From: Candidatus Heimdallarchaeota archaeon
GTDB taxonomy: Archaea > Asgardarchaeota > Heimdallarchaeia > Heimdallarchaeales > Kariarchaeaceae
Assembly (NCBI GenBank): GCA_030149205.1
Contig: JASBSB010000001.1
Coordinates: 900,712 to 964,711 of the forward strand
DNA length: 64,000 bases
Direction: 5' to 3'
A model generated the notes under the pieces. It was not told where the DNA came from, made no database searches, and saw nothing but the letters and a program-made list of their open reading frames with translations. The position numbers were made by a program, and so were the translations under genes. Positions 7,591-15,912 of the stretch are shown piece after piece (the first letter of the stretch is position 1; each line of letters begins with the position of its first letter).

Positions 7591-8124
7591 CTAAAATGAT
7601 AACCTACATGCTACTGCAACCATAATGGATGCAATGATAGGTACAAGCCCCCATAAAGCACCGAGAAATGCACCTACACTTATTCCTTTTACCAATAACC
7701 CAACGAAATTTGCCATTGGAGTTACAATTGGTAAAATAAACTTTACGATAACGGTCTTGAGTGTACCTTTTATTATTGAGTAAGTAGAAAGAACTAGACT
7801 TGTTAAAAGCAGCACAAAATTTAATGTGTCCCAAAAGGGTTCTGCACCATAAAAATTAGGAAAAGACCCAATAAGAAACAATAGTTTTGTAGCACCAGAT
7901 ATTAGATTCTGAGTATAAGCCCCCAAATTTTTAGTCAAATACCTCCACGGATTCAATAGGTTCAGGATCTTCGCTAAATTATATGAGATAAGATTTGCTC
8001 CAATTATTGCATCAATAGCAGTTCCAAAGCTGTAGACATACTTGCCGGTTGCAGAGGTGAGCTCTGTGACCTTGGAAGAGTCACAGGAGAGGAAGAAGTG
8101 CCTCTGAGTAGCAGAACCCTTCAC
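7591..8124 (-). CDS. C2: truncated family C protein
   Basis: Encodes 177 residues from a GTG at 8124. Residues 5-16 carry ATQRHFFLSCDS, the catalytic-Cys strand of C1; the His part and signal sequence are missing, and homology to C1 ends right at the start codon. Next comes the family-wide block LTSATGKYVYSFGTAIDAI, then a tail with about four hydrophobic helices. No promoter or ribosome site is apparent, so it is probably a silent cassette. It is followed by partner A1. Confidence 0.5.
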   Translation of the reverse strand: MKGSATQRHFFLSCDSSKVTELTSATGKYVYSFGTAIDAIIGANLISYNLAKILNLLNPWRYLTKNLGAYTQNLISGATKLLFLIGSFPNFYGAEPFWDTLNFVLLLTSLVLSTYSIIKGTLKTVIVKFILPIVTPMANFVGLLVKGISVGAFLGALWGLVPIIASIMVAVACRLSF

Positions 8125-8290
8125 CGGTATTTGGAAATCGATAAAGAGTTGGAGAGACTACAAAAACCTACTAATAAACATTTCCAGCTTTTCCCGAGGT
8201 TAATATTTGAAGTACATTGAATACCTTGATGGACACTGGTAACGCTTATTTTGCTCATTCCTACTGTTTTATATTTGGAGCCGACATCAC

Positions 8291-8716
8291 CTATTTTTTC
8301 CAACCTTTTATCAGATAATATATTCCTATGAAAGACACTATTATGATATATGCTAGAAGACTTACGGGATAATTGCCTAAAACAAAAACCGCATAGATGG
8401 ATATGGTTTCTAATGTTAGGAAAAGGTTTACCTTTCGATCTTTGCCAAGTTTTTTAGTTTGCAAATACGTCTTCAAAAAATATAAGAGGACAACAAAAAC
8501 AAGAGAATACAAGGTTATGAAACCTGCAATCACAATCTCCTGAAAAATATGGAAGTCGTCTCTTAACACTCTCAAACTGGCTCCCAAGAAATAAAAAGCA
8601 ACTAACCCATACCACAGGTTCAGTTTATCCTGATTAGTGAGTGAAGGTGAGGGTTTAGAATTCTCTTCTCCATTAAATTTAAAGGTATACAATTTCTGGC
8701 CTCCTTGTTTAATCAT
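8291..8716 (-). CDS. small membrane protein, partner of C3
   Basis: Encodes 141 residues with about four hydrophobic helices: residues 36-47, 59-81, 103-117 and 121-137. The ATG overlaps the C3 stop region by 8 bases, pointing to coupled translation. I see no paralogue in the window. Size, topology and position match partner families E, G and H, so a cognate partner of the C3 tail is inferred. Confidence 0.55.
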   Translation of the reverse strand: MIKQGGQKLYTFKFNGEENSKPSPSLTNQDKLNLWYGLVAFYFLGASLRVLRDDFHIFQEIVIAGFITLYSLVFVVLLYFLKTYLQTKKLGKDRKVNLFLTLETISIYAVFVLGNYPVSLLAYIIIVSFIGIYYLIKGWKK

Positions 8717-9524
8717 TCCAATCTGTCCTTATTTGGTTGCAGAGAACAAATGCACTATAAATTGTTGCGGCTACAACTACAGCAATAACTAATGCGTTTG
8801 CTGTAATTTCTACCATAGCACCAGACACTGAGACGATTTTATCCCAAAGACTCACAAATGATTGAATAAATTGGATAATAGTCACTAATAAAGGTATAGA
8901 TGCAACAATATTTGCTGCGAAGATTAATGCATCCCCTGTATTCAAAAAATCTGCCAGTGAGTTGGAAATTAGAGTTACAAAGTTAAAAAGTGCTGTTGCA
9001 ACACTAGCTAAAGCAGAACCTATAGCTATAAGTTTAACAGCTCTAGACATAATTCTAACAGCACCCTCTAGATATTTTGCAAGTATGGTAGCTGCAATAG
9101 CTGATAATATTGATAACACCAATGAAATGAGAGATACTCCATCAATTATTAGCTCGATCATAGTGTCCCCTGCACAGGGTTTGGCTTTGTTTCTAATCAC
9201 AAAGGTCTGTGTGCATGCTGGCTTTGGTGGAGGAGGAGCACCACCACCTCCTGCATCCAATAGTAACCTCAAAGGCAGGAAAAGGGGGGGATTTATCCTT
9301 AGAGTTAACATTCTGGAGACTAAGGAATCTATCAAAGCACTAATGAAATTGAACTCCAGGTTACGGTTTAAGGCTATCTGAAGGGATATGGCATACGCAC
9401 CAACCAAGCTGTCAATGGTTTGACTAAATGAGACAACCTGTTTTCCAGTAGCCTGTGTTAATGTGGAGATAGTTTTAGAGTCACAGGAGAGGAAGAAGTG
9501 CTTCTGAGCAGCAAAGCTCTTCAC
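8709..9524 (-). CDS. C3: truncated family C protein with Gly/Pro linker
   Basis: Encodes 271 residues from a GTG at 9524. The Cys strand KHFFLSCDS is at residues 8-16, followed by LTQATGKQVVSFSQTIDSLVGA. At about residues 91-103 there is a low-complexity GGGGAPPPP linker, then a tail with several hydrophobic helices ending RTDWND. Upstream, to about 9600, the DNA still matches C1 (GILSQSGLISWDLISTLVK), but the equivalent of the His motif carries a two-base deletion and the rest is gone. The protein is thus a 5'-truncated cassette. Confidence 0.55.
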   Translation of the reverse strand: MKSFAAQKHFFLSCDSKTISTLTQATGKQVVSFSQTIDSLVGAYAISLQIALNRNLEFNFISALIDSLVSRMLTLRINPPLFLPLRLLLDAGGGGAPPPPKPACTQTFVIRNKAKPCAGDTMIELIIDGVSLISLVLSILSAIAATILAKYLEGAVRIMSRAVKLIAIGSALASVATALFNFVTLISNSLADFLNTGDALIFAANIVASIPLLVTIIQFIQSFVSLWDKIVSVSGAMVEITANALVIAVVVAATIYSAFVLCNQIRTDWND

Positions 9525-9600
9525 CAGTGTGCTGATGAGATCCCAGCTGATCAGCCCAGACTGTGAGAGGATGCCTTTGGTGTTGCATACCCACCCAGAT
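9525..9600 (-). pseudogene. 5' remnant of C3 with frameshifted His motif
   Basis: Reading upstream of C3 on the minus strand gives GILSQSGLISWDLISTLVK, matching C1. Where C1 has TGGGTGGGACACGGC (WVGHG), this copy has TGGGTGGGTATGC, two bases shorter, which destroys the frame and the His. Homology to C1 ends near 9600. Confidence 0.65.
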
Positions 9601-9707
9601 TAAAGAACTGTAATAATATCAAAGATACATAATAATTTGAATAGAAAACATAATCAGGACAAGCCTGATGCACAAAACATATAAAGAAATCATGAGTGTC
9701 AACTGTA

Positions 9708-10031
9708 GTGTGCCCTCAGATAGTAGAAAGTGAACCTTCGGTTGAAAAGGGGGATACCAGCATTATCCTCTTAAGAATCATGATTCTTATATTTGTTGGC
9801 ATCATGTACCCGGTCTTAGTGCATTTGATAGCAGGGAGGGAACCGAGATTCATGTCCTGGAACATTCCATTCTTCCCCTATTCGATAAATGTCATCTTAA
9901 TCATAGGTTTATTGTATCTGCTCTTTTATCTGGCTTACAAGCAAGAGGAGTTCAAAAAAGCAACACTTGAAAAGCTTTACTCATCTGACACTGAGATCAA
10001 AGGCGAGGAGAAGGATCAACATGGTCACTGA
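9708..10031 (+). CDS. family F two-helix membrane protein (F2)
   Basis: Encodes about 107 residues from the GTG at 9708, which corresponds to the ATG of F1 and lies 26 bases after a TATA-like element at 9677-9686; an in-frame GTG at 9696 would add four residues. Two hydrophobic helices and a His/Glu-rich C-terminus are present. Residues 1-60 are nearly identical to F1 (1899-2201), and the difference grows toward the C-terminus. It converges on partner G2, as F1 does on G1. Confidence 0.6.
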   Translation: MCPQIVESEPSVEKGDTSIILLRIMILIFVGIMYPVLVHLIAGREPRFMSWNIPFFPYSINVILIIGLLYLLFYLAYKQEEFKKATLEKLYSSDTEIKGEEKDQHGH

Positions 10032-10195
10032 TTTTTCAAACTGTTAAATTAGAATATTTTGATTCTGTGTTGCTTTTCAAGGTTTATAACCTTTATACTG
10101 TAAATTCAATAGCATTCCAGAGTAGGTTCAAATAAATACTAACTTATATTTTAAAGAAGGTAGAGAGAAATTTTTTTTAATAAAATAATAAAAGT

Positions 10196-10513
10196 TTAAA
10201 ATTTATAAATATCAAAAATTAGTAGACTGATAAGAAGATAACTTGATACACCTAGTGCACTTATAAAAATGCTAATCCTCTTGTGTTTTGCTTGAAATAG
10301 ATCATAGCTCCTCTTAAAACTTGTTAACACAAGTACCAAAATCGCATTGAAACCAAATAATAGATCAAGACTATTTGGTCTAAAACCTGTGAACAAATAT
10401 AAATAAATAAGTAAAATTATCCAAATGATTAGCAGAATTGTTAATAATTTTAGATATTTGGAAGTTTTATTGGATATTTCTAATCTTTCACTATCATTCA
10501 CAGTTTTTATCAT
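10196..10513 (-). CDS. family G small membrane protein (G2), partner of C4
   Basis: Encodes 105 residues with about four hydrophobic helices. It starts 18 bases after the C4 stop, with AGGTGATG just upstream of the ATG. It is homologous to G1 (2172-2477), most clearly in KHKR and the terminal ISLLIFD segment. Both G genes follow a tail ending in IDANTHYW or IDANTHFW. Partner role is inferred from this recurring linkage. Confidence 0.55.
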   Translation of the reverse strand: MIKTVNDSERLEISNKTSKYLKLLTILLIIWIILLIYLYLFTGFRPNSLDLLFGFNAILVLVLTSFKRSYDLFQAKHKRISIFISALGVSSYLLISLLIFDIYKF

Positions 10514-10531
10514 ATCATCACCTATAAATTC

Positions 10532-11218
10532 TTACCAGTAATGGGTATTTGCATCGATAAAATCCACTGTGAATAAAGTCAAAAAGTACATTAATCCTGC
10601 AAGGGCAGCAGCAGTTAGTAAAACTACTGCTATTGTAGCGACACCATTTTTTACAGTATCAGCATTCAATGTAGCATAAGCCATTGGTTGAGCCCACCAA
10701 ACCAGAGATAAAATTTTTGCCGTTATGATTGCACCAATGCCCGTGATTAATTTATATAAGATATATACCATTCGGTGTGGGTTTGGATTCCTTCCATTTA
10801 TAAAATCGATTACCCATACCACAAAATCATAAATAAAAGATGCTAAAGTTAATGCACCTGATACAAAAGAAGCCACACTGAAACCTATAGCCTTATTAGT
10901 TAAAGGAAAGAGAAATGCAAATATTGAGAAAAATATATACCCAATAGTATACACCTCTTCACCACCTAGGTACATAGGTAGGATGGAGTTTGGGTTCATG
11001 TTTATCTGCATTATCCTGCTCAGCAACTTACTAAAAAAAGACATGACGCTTTTACCGGCTGAAACCAATATCTGTGCAGAAATAATGTTTGCAGCAAAAA
11101 TTGCATCCACCACCATCCCAAAGCTGTAGACATTCTTTCCGGTTACATGGGTGAGCTTTATGACCTTTGAAGAATCACAGGAGAGGAAGAAATGCCTCTG
11201 GGCGGAAGAGCTCTTCAC
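10532..11218 (-). CDS. C4: truncated family C protein
   Basis: Encodes 228 residues from a GTG at 11218. The Cys strand RHFFLSCDS is at residues 8-16, followed by LTHVTGKNVYSFGMVVDAI and a tail with several hydrophobic helices that ends FIDANTHYW. The frame stays open upstream to about 11285 and encodes a C1-like NRVILSQNRLISWDLISTLVK, but the VGHG counterpart reads ICANN, so the His is lost. No ATG, promoter or signal sequence is visible. It shares the block MYLGGEEVYTIG with the pseudogene at 14301-14820. Confidence 0.5.
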   Translation of the reverse strand: MKSSSAQRHFFLSCDSSKVIKLTHVTGKNVYSFGMVVDAIFAANIISAQILVSAGKSVMSFFSKLLSRIMQINMNPNSILPMYLGGEEVYTIGYIFFSIFAFLFPLTNKAIGFSVASFVSGALTLASFIYDFVVWVIDFINGRNPNPHRMVYILYKLITGIGAIITAKILSLVWWAQPMAYATLNADTVKNGVATIAVVLLTAAALAGLMYFLTLFTVDFIDANTHYW

Positions 11219-11355
11219 CAGTGTGCTGATGAGGTCCCAGCTGATCAGTCTATTTTGTGAGAGGATGACTCTGTTGTTGGCACAAATAATTAATTTTTAT
11301 CCTAAAATTTGAATTGAGATGTAAGTTTATCATTTGACAAACGTGAAAATAGCAG

Positions 11356-11700
11356 TCAAAATATTCTAAATAGTTGCTTATTAAGATCTGATATGAACAA
11401 TGCAAGTAGAATTGTTAAAAATACAGCATTCACAATTATTCTATTTTTCTTGCTCATGTCTGCCTTCTTCATTGGATGTATATCATACTTATCATAAAGT
11501 TCTTCTTGTGTCCTCAAAGTCTCCTTACGTAGAAAAATTAATGGAAAAAAAGCTAAGAAGAAAATCCATGCTACAAACCCAAATAACCAAAATAGTATCA
11601 TATTTAGAGAAAATGTCGGACTATAGATCCTAAAAGCAAAACTATAGGACAAAAGCATTATATATATTCGATACTTGCTGAAGGTTTGTAAAAATTTCAT
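11356..11700 (-). CDS. family E small membrane protein (E2)
   Basis: Encodes 114 residues with three hydrophobic segments and the family E landmarks FFPLIFLRKETLRTQEE and NRIIVNAVF. The start lies 2 bases after the TAA of a decayed tail that ends DPDPYITVV, the same tail type as C1, which is followed by the paralogue E1. The gene is intact although its cognate tail is broken. Confidence 0.6.
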   Translation of the reverse strand: MKFLQTFSKYRIYIMLLSYSFAFRIYSPTFSLNMILFWLFGFVAWIFFLAFFPLIFLRKETLRTQEELYDKYDIHPMKKADMSKKNRIIVNAVFLTILLALFISDLNKQLFRIF

Positions 11701-11702
11701 GA

Positions 11703-11800
11703 TTACACCACAGTAATATATGGATCAGGATCACATATACTTTAGACAAACTGTGTTTACAGAATACAAAAAGCTTTTTGTTGACCCATGAGCCAATATA
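11703..11800 (-). pseudogene. decayed tail of a C1-type family C protein
   Basis: The minus strand ends with codons for CDPDPYITVV and TAA at 11703-11705, as in C1. A one-base deletion just before (AAAGTATATG against AAAGATTTATG in C1) shifts the frame, and similarity fades beyond 11800. Confidence 0.6.
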
Positions 11801-11905
11801 ATTTAAAACCCATAAGAATTATTTCTGTCAAAACATTGCCCACAGTACTTGAGCATTAAAAGCTTAAAAAAATTGATTGAAGAGAAGCCAAGTAATTTTT
11901 ATCTG

Positions 11906-12307
11906 CTAGGTTTTATAATTTTTTAATCTGTCATCAAAGGTCAGTATTTCATCACAGGCTAATTTCTGTGCGCTGAGAAACACAACACAATCTGTAAAAG
12001 TCAACGGTTTTCGCTCCCCCATCTCAGATTGAATTAGCTTCCAAGCACTTAGTATCAAATCTTGATTGCTATAGTAAATGCTAATAAATTCTTCTGAGAA
12101 CAACAGCTCACCCCATTGGATTGCCTCGTCAAGTCTAGATACTCTAAGCATGAAATTTATAAATTCATCAATTACATAGTCTGAAATTATTAGTTCTGCA
12201 CTTTTGGTGGCACTTATTTGATCCAAAATGTCATTTGCTGCATCATGAAATTTGTCTCTGGTGTTTGCCAGTCCAACAAGAAATGAGGTATCAATGAAAT
12301 ATTTCAT
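11906..12307 (-). CDS. vapC: VapC-like PIN-domain toxin
   Basis: Encodes 133 residues of a PIN domain, an RNase fold with four acidic metal ligands: Asp6 (FIDTSF), Glu48 (VIDEF), Asp106 (FTDCVV) and Asp125 (TFDDR). VapC toxins cleave tRNA or rRNA and are held by a VapB antitoxin. The start overlaps the end of the upstream gene 12304-12579 by 4 bases, the usual vapBC arrangement. The pair is inserted between family B and family E cassettes. Confidence 0.85.
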   Translation of the reverse strand: MKYFIDTSFLVGLANTRDKFHDAANDILDQISATKSAELIISDYVIDEFINFMLRVSRLDEAIQWGELLFSEEFISIYYSNQDLILSAWKLIQSEMGERKPLTFTDCVVFLSAQKLACDEILTFDDRLKNYKT

Positions 12308-12579
12308 TGCCCCTTCTCACCATACAAGACCTCATCAATCATCTCTGGTGATGTTTCTATGTCCCAGGGTTTCTGAAGCCCCCTGATTCTCTTGGTTATT
12401 CCTTCGACAGGTTTTCTTCTTGCTAACAATAACAGATCCAGATTCTTTTCACCATACTCAATGAGTAATTCTAGGGCTTCCTGCTGGGTTAATTTAATAT
12501 CATATCTCAGCAGAATTGAGGCCAGTAGCTTATCAAGGGATCTTTTCGTGTGGTCAGATATCTTTATTGAGCTTGCCAT
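12304..12579 (-). CDS. vapB: VapB-like antitoxin
   Basis: Encodes 91 residues. The N-terminal third, IKISDHTKRSLDKLL followed by a short helix, fits a ribbon-helix-helix or AbrB-like DNA-binding start, and the C-terminal part is charged as in VapB toxin-binding tails. It precedes and overlaps the PIN toxin by 4 bases. Named by context; the DNA-binding fold is not certain. Confidence 0.65.
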   Translation of the reverse strand: MASSIKISDHTKRSLDKLLASILLRYDIKLTQQEALELLIEYGEKNLDLLLLARRKPVEGITKRIRGLQKPWDIETSPEMIDEVLYGEKGQ

Positions 12580-12791
12580 ACCTTATAATTCTCTTTATCT
12601 CTTTTAAAATTTTTCATGAAATAATACTTTCCATAAAATAATGGTTTTCATAAAATAATGCTTTACACCCCAACTCGCTTCTCACAATCCTTAACCTCCA
12701 ATAATTTTAGCTACACCCAAGTTGATCTAAAAAGGTAGAAAAGAAGTCTTGAAAACAATTCGAGTAGAATCATTACAACATATCCTTAGAG

Positions 12792-13640
12792 CTACAAAGG
12801 CCACTCATAGCTGTCTCTTTCAATGAACCCTGCCTCTTCCTCAGTCACCTGCCAGCCAGTGCACTGCCTCAGCTCTGAGATGAACGCATCACAGAGCACC
12901 TCTGAGTTCCAAAACACAAGATAACGCAGGCCATTATGCTCAACAATAGCAGCAAAGACCTTGCTTCCAGGGAATTCGGTATCTTCCCTGGTTTTATACA
13001 AGAAATTTTTCTTGATAATCCGCACAGGGTCAGCCAGTGGGAACCTCACCGACCGATACTTCCCCCACATTGACCAGAGGTTGAGGGAGACTGTTTCATT
13101 AGTGTGATTAATATTGATACTCACATGGAATAGTAATCGATTCAACATAGCTGCCAGCGACATGTTGATGAGTATTCCTGGGAGCAGCAAAAATATTGGA
13201 ACCATATAAAGTCTGTTGTTTGGGTTGATTCTTGGTAAATTGGGTAACCAGAGATACACAAACCCAAGCACGTAGAGCAATGTGACAATGATGAAGGCAG
13301 CTAGGTTTTTGCTCAGCCCGTCAAATGCGGGAGAATATATCTCTGTGTGTCGATATTTTTTATAGGATATTCGTATAAAAGCAATCAATCCGAACCAAGA
13401 GACCAGCCCTGCATTTAAACTCAGTAAAACACCAACATAGGTCAGAGGGCTGAAGGGGACCACCTTATCTAAACCTCCTGAGGTAAGTGTCACACCAGCC
13501 AACAACCCGAAAACCAAAAATGGGAGAATGATTAAAATTGCCAATAACTTGTATTTAACAGGAGAAGAGAACCTATACTGACATGTTTGGGTATCTGGAT
13601 CAAAGTGGAAATAATACATGTGCTGATAGTCCATCTTCAA
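12792..13640 (-). CDS. family B membrane protein (B2)
   Basis: Encodes 282 residues with the same layout as B1 (5385-6227): YYFHFDPDTQTCQYRF at the N-terminus, about four hydrophobic helices, then a soluble domain with FPGSKVFAAIVEH. The last 90 codons are nearly identical in DNA to B1 and richer in GC than the membrane part. A frameshifted tail remnant precedes it at 13663-13830. Function unknown. Confidence 0.6.
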   Translation of the reverse strand: MKMDYQHMYYFHFDPDTQTCQYRFSSPVKYKLLAILIILPFLVFGLLAGVTLTSGGLDKVVPFSPLTYVGVLLSLNAGLVSWFGLIAFIRISYKKYRHTEIYSPAFDGLSKNLAAFIIVTLLYVLGFVYLWLPNLPRINPNNRLYMVPIFLLLPGILINMSLAAMLNRLLFHVSININHTNETVSLNLWSMWGKYRSVRFPLADPVRIIKKNFLYKTREDTEFPGSKVFAAIVEHNGLRYLVFWNSEVLCDAFISELRQCTGWQVTEEEAGFIERDSYEWPL

Positions 13641-13662
13641 TTACCATCGTGTTCTATTTTTA

Positions 13663-13830
13663 TTAAGTTCTCTCTTTCATCCACCAAATAGCCAAGAAGG
13701 CAGTTCCAATTGCAGCTATGTTACCCACTGATGGTAAAGGACACCGATGAAGTTTGCAAGTGACCTGTACAAGGCAAAGCCTGCTGAGGTGACTGTCAGT
13801 GCAATGTATGTGATCAATGGGAAACTGAAA
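13663..13830 (-). pseudogene. frameshifted tail remnant upstream of B2
   Basis: One minus-strand frame gives LITYIALTVTSAGFALYR and ANFIGVLYHQ before a stop; a shift of frame continues SVGNIAAIGTAFLAIWW to TAA at 13663-13665. The composition and pattern match family C tails. It shares a short DNA block with the remnant before B1. Confidence 0.5.
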
Positions 13831-13939
13831 AAGTTTGAAATACAGAAGTTTTGAAGAATAGCAGGTTTACAAACCCCATTAAATTTTAGGATAAGTATTT
13901 AATCCCGGTTAGACTTATTTAGATAACAAATTTCTGCGG

Positions 13940-14278
13940 TTAATACCTGATAGACCTGAACCAGAAATAGAAGAAAGAAACGACCAAAGCAAGGGCAATT
14001 ATGCGACCACCCCAAACTACACCTTTGAAGAAAAGGTCATGTCTCTCTTTGTATGGTTCAAGAAGGTAAAGCCCAATCAGTGCGACTGTCTGCACTGCCT
14101 CTAAGAAGGCGATCAACAGCACAAGCAAAAACAGGTTATGATCAACCTGCTGCAGAAATGGTAGGGGCAATAGGAGAAAAATCACAAACAGAATGTGAAA
14201 GACGAGAGCCCTGCGACTCTTAATTCGTAATGTATCGAAAAAGGAGACCTTCTTGTTTTGTTGCATCATTTGTACCAT
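13940..14278 (-). CDS. family H small membrane protein
   Basis: Encodes 112 residues with about four hydrophobic helices (residues 24-43, 47-72, 84-105 approximately) and a basic N-terminus. It follows the decayed C5 tail (14301-14820) by about 22 bases, in the position taken by partners E and G elsewhere. I see no second copy in the window. Inferred cognate partner of the C5 tail; no known family recognised. Confidence 0.5.
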   Translation of the reverse strand: MVQMMQQNKKVSFFDTLRIKSRRALVFHILFVIFLLLPLPFLQQVDHNLFLLVLLIAFLEAVQTVALIGLYLLEPYKERHDLFFKGVVWGGRIIALALVVSFFYFWFRSIRY

Positions 14279-14300
14279 TATTCAACCACCTATAAAGTGT

Positions 14301-14820
14301 TTACCAAAAATGTGTCTTTGTATCAACAAAATCCCATAGAAATGATATGAGGTTCGAGATGACCAAAGTAGGTTCAACAGAATTATCTTTGCTGCAGACG
14401 CAATTGAATTTGATGTAGTATCAGCAGCCAATGCCGCATTTGGACTAAACTGATCCCACCAGGTAAAATGAGATATAACGTCTTTAACCACTGATTCAAT
14501 TTCAGAAGTTACTGCAAAGAGTCCTGTTAACACCATATAACGGTGGGTTTTTGCCCTGAATAGAATCAACAATTGTTGAAATCAATAAGAAGAGGGCTGG
14601 TGCTACAACCTAGTAACCACCAGCAAATTTAGCAGCATTTATCGTAATAATCGCACCAGTTGATGGGAACAAAGTCAGAAAAATCGAGAGTCCAGTTATA
14701 CCTATTGTATAGACCTCTTCACCACCCAGATACATGGTTACCGAGATGATTGTGCTGATGTTAGGTGCTGAGATTTGACTTAATGTTTCAGAAGTTTGCC
14801 CATAGTCAGGAATCTCAAAA
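14301..14820 (-). pseudogene. C5: decayed family C tail
   Basis: Successive minus-strand frames give VTMYLGGEEVYTIG (as in C4), then FAGGY followed by an in-frame TAG, then APALFLLISTIVDS, a frameshift near 14545, HFTWWDQFSPNAALAADTT, another shift near 14370, and LWDFVDTKTHFW with TAA at 14301-14303. Order and wording follow the C4 tail. One stop and at least two frameshifts make it a clear pseudogene. Confidence 0.7.
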
Positions 14821-14897
14821 AATCAAAATAGGTTAATTTCTACTTAAATTCTAATTCAAATGCATTTCTTTAAACTATAAACTCACTTATCTATTAA

Positions 14898-15689
14898 TTA
14901 GTGCGGTTCAATTGCTTTTGAATTTCTAGATATCAATTGTCTAAGGGGCTTTTCCGCTTGGGGAAGTCCATGAGCAATAATTTCTTGCTCTTTTTCGGTA
15001 AAAGCTGTGGCATCCCTCTTGGTAATTTTTCCTAATATGACATTGGACACTCTTTTCTTGTAATAAAGAACACTATAAAATAGAAAAAAACTATAAAACA
15101 TATTCCAAACTACTAGACTGGCAGTGAAAAAAGCGACAAAGTAAAGATAGTTGGCAACTAGCGGAGACATTATCTGAGGCATTGCGAATAAGGCTAATAT
15201 TAGTAGTACAGGATACCCTATAAGTGGAAACCATGAAAGCACCACTCCACCGATTCTTATCGGTTTGGGTAGCTCATAAAACAACCCCTCGCTTTTGAGC
15301 GTCTGGTGGATGTCGGAAATATGTTGAAGAAAACGGTCATCATGGTAGATAAGGTACAGCTTGTAAGGCTGTTCCTGTTGGATCAGCCCCAGCACTAAGT
15401 TTTCTGAGGGAGATAGACGGAATGATTTGGATTGATGGTCTAGACCTGAGTAGACAAATCGTTTGTCTACGGAGATCAGCCCCTTTTCTAACAGACTGTA
15501 AAGAACACAGGTCACAAGCCTGACCTTCCCACCATAGAGATAGCCCCAGACCTCAAATTCATGACCTGGGACATCTGGTGCGGTTTTAAAGTGAGCACCC
15601 AAATTTGTGGCAATCACAAGAATGAGGGGAGTAAGTGTTCCAGATACAGTAATAACAGCTAGCATAACTGTTAATGAGAGAAGCAACAT
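14898..15689 (-). CDS. family A membrane protein, TIGR04222-like (A2)
   Basis: Encodes 263 residues, paralogous to A1 and almost identical to it over the first 180 residues, including GHEFEVWGYLYGGK. It differs after about residue 195, where A1 has LILHVLNYKK and A2 has FLFYSVLYYKK, and it lacks the last 15 or so residues of A1. A C2-type tail remnant (15738-15912) lies just upstream, as for A1. A recent duplication of about 1 kb is the simplest explanation. Confidence 0.6.
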   Translation of the reverse strand: MLLLSLTVMLAVITVSGTLTPLILVIATNLGAHFKTAPDVPGHEFEVWGYLYGGKVRLVTCVLYSLLEKGLISVDKRFVYSGLDHQSKSFRLSPSENLVLGLIQQEQPYKLYLIYHDDRFLQHISDIHQTLKSEGLFYELPKPIRIGGVVLSWFPLIGYPVLLILALFAMPQIMSPLVANYLYFVAFFTASLVVWNMFYSFFLFYSVLYYKKRVSNVILGKITKRDATAFTEKEQEIIAHGLPQAEKPLRQLISRNSKAIEPH

Positions 15690-15737
15690 ATCTTCATATC
15701 ACCCTAGTTTTTGGATACTTGAATCCTATAAAAATGT

Positions 15738-15912
15738 TCAGAATACCTCCCAAGGCATACTCGCTATTCCGTCCGGGTCGGGTAAATCTAACGCGACTCC
15801 CGCAAGAAACCACCCCCAGCTTAATAAGCCTGCTAATAGTAGACTGGCTCTAACAATCCAGTATGCAGGTGTGCTTGCAGCCACAAGTTCTGCCCCAGGT
15901 AGGTTAATTTTC
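15738..15912 (-). pseudogene. C2-type tail remnant
   Basis: The minus strand encodes GAELVAASTPAYWIVRASL, then SWGWFLAGVALDLPDPDG and TGA at 15738-15740. It matches the extension behind the C2 stop (7417-7590) at about 90 percent of bases by eye. No family C sequence continues upstream of 15915. Confidence 0.65.

Noticed and set aside
7591..7593. TAG decoded as pyrrolysine in C2 and C5
   Set aside because: TAG ends other genes in the window (for example at 18188-18190), and the C5 copy with TAG also has frameshifts, so simple decay is more likely.
8121..8303. 60-codon minus-strand frame between C2 and the 8291 gene
   Set aside because: It overlaps both neighbours, lacks a ribosome site and has unconvincing composition.
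8962..9381. 139-codon plus-strand frame opposite C3
   Set aside because: It is the antisense of C3, whose family relatives establish the minus strand as coding.
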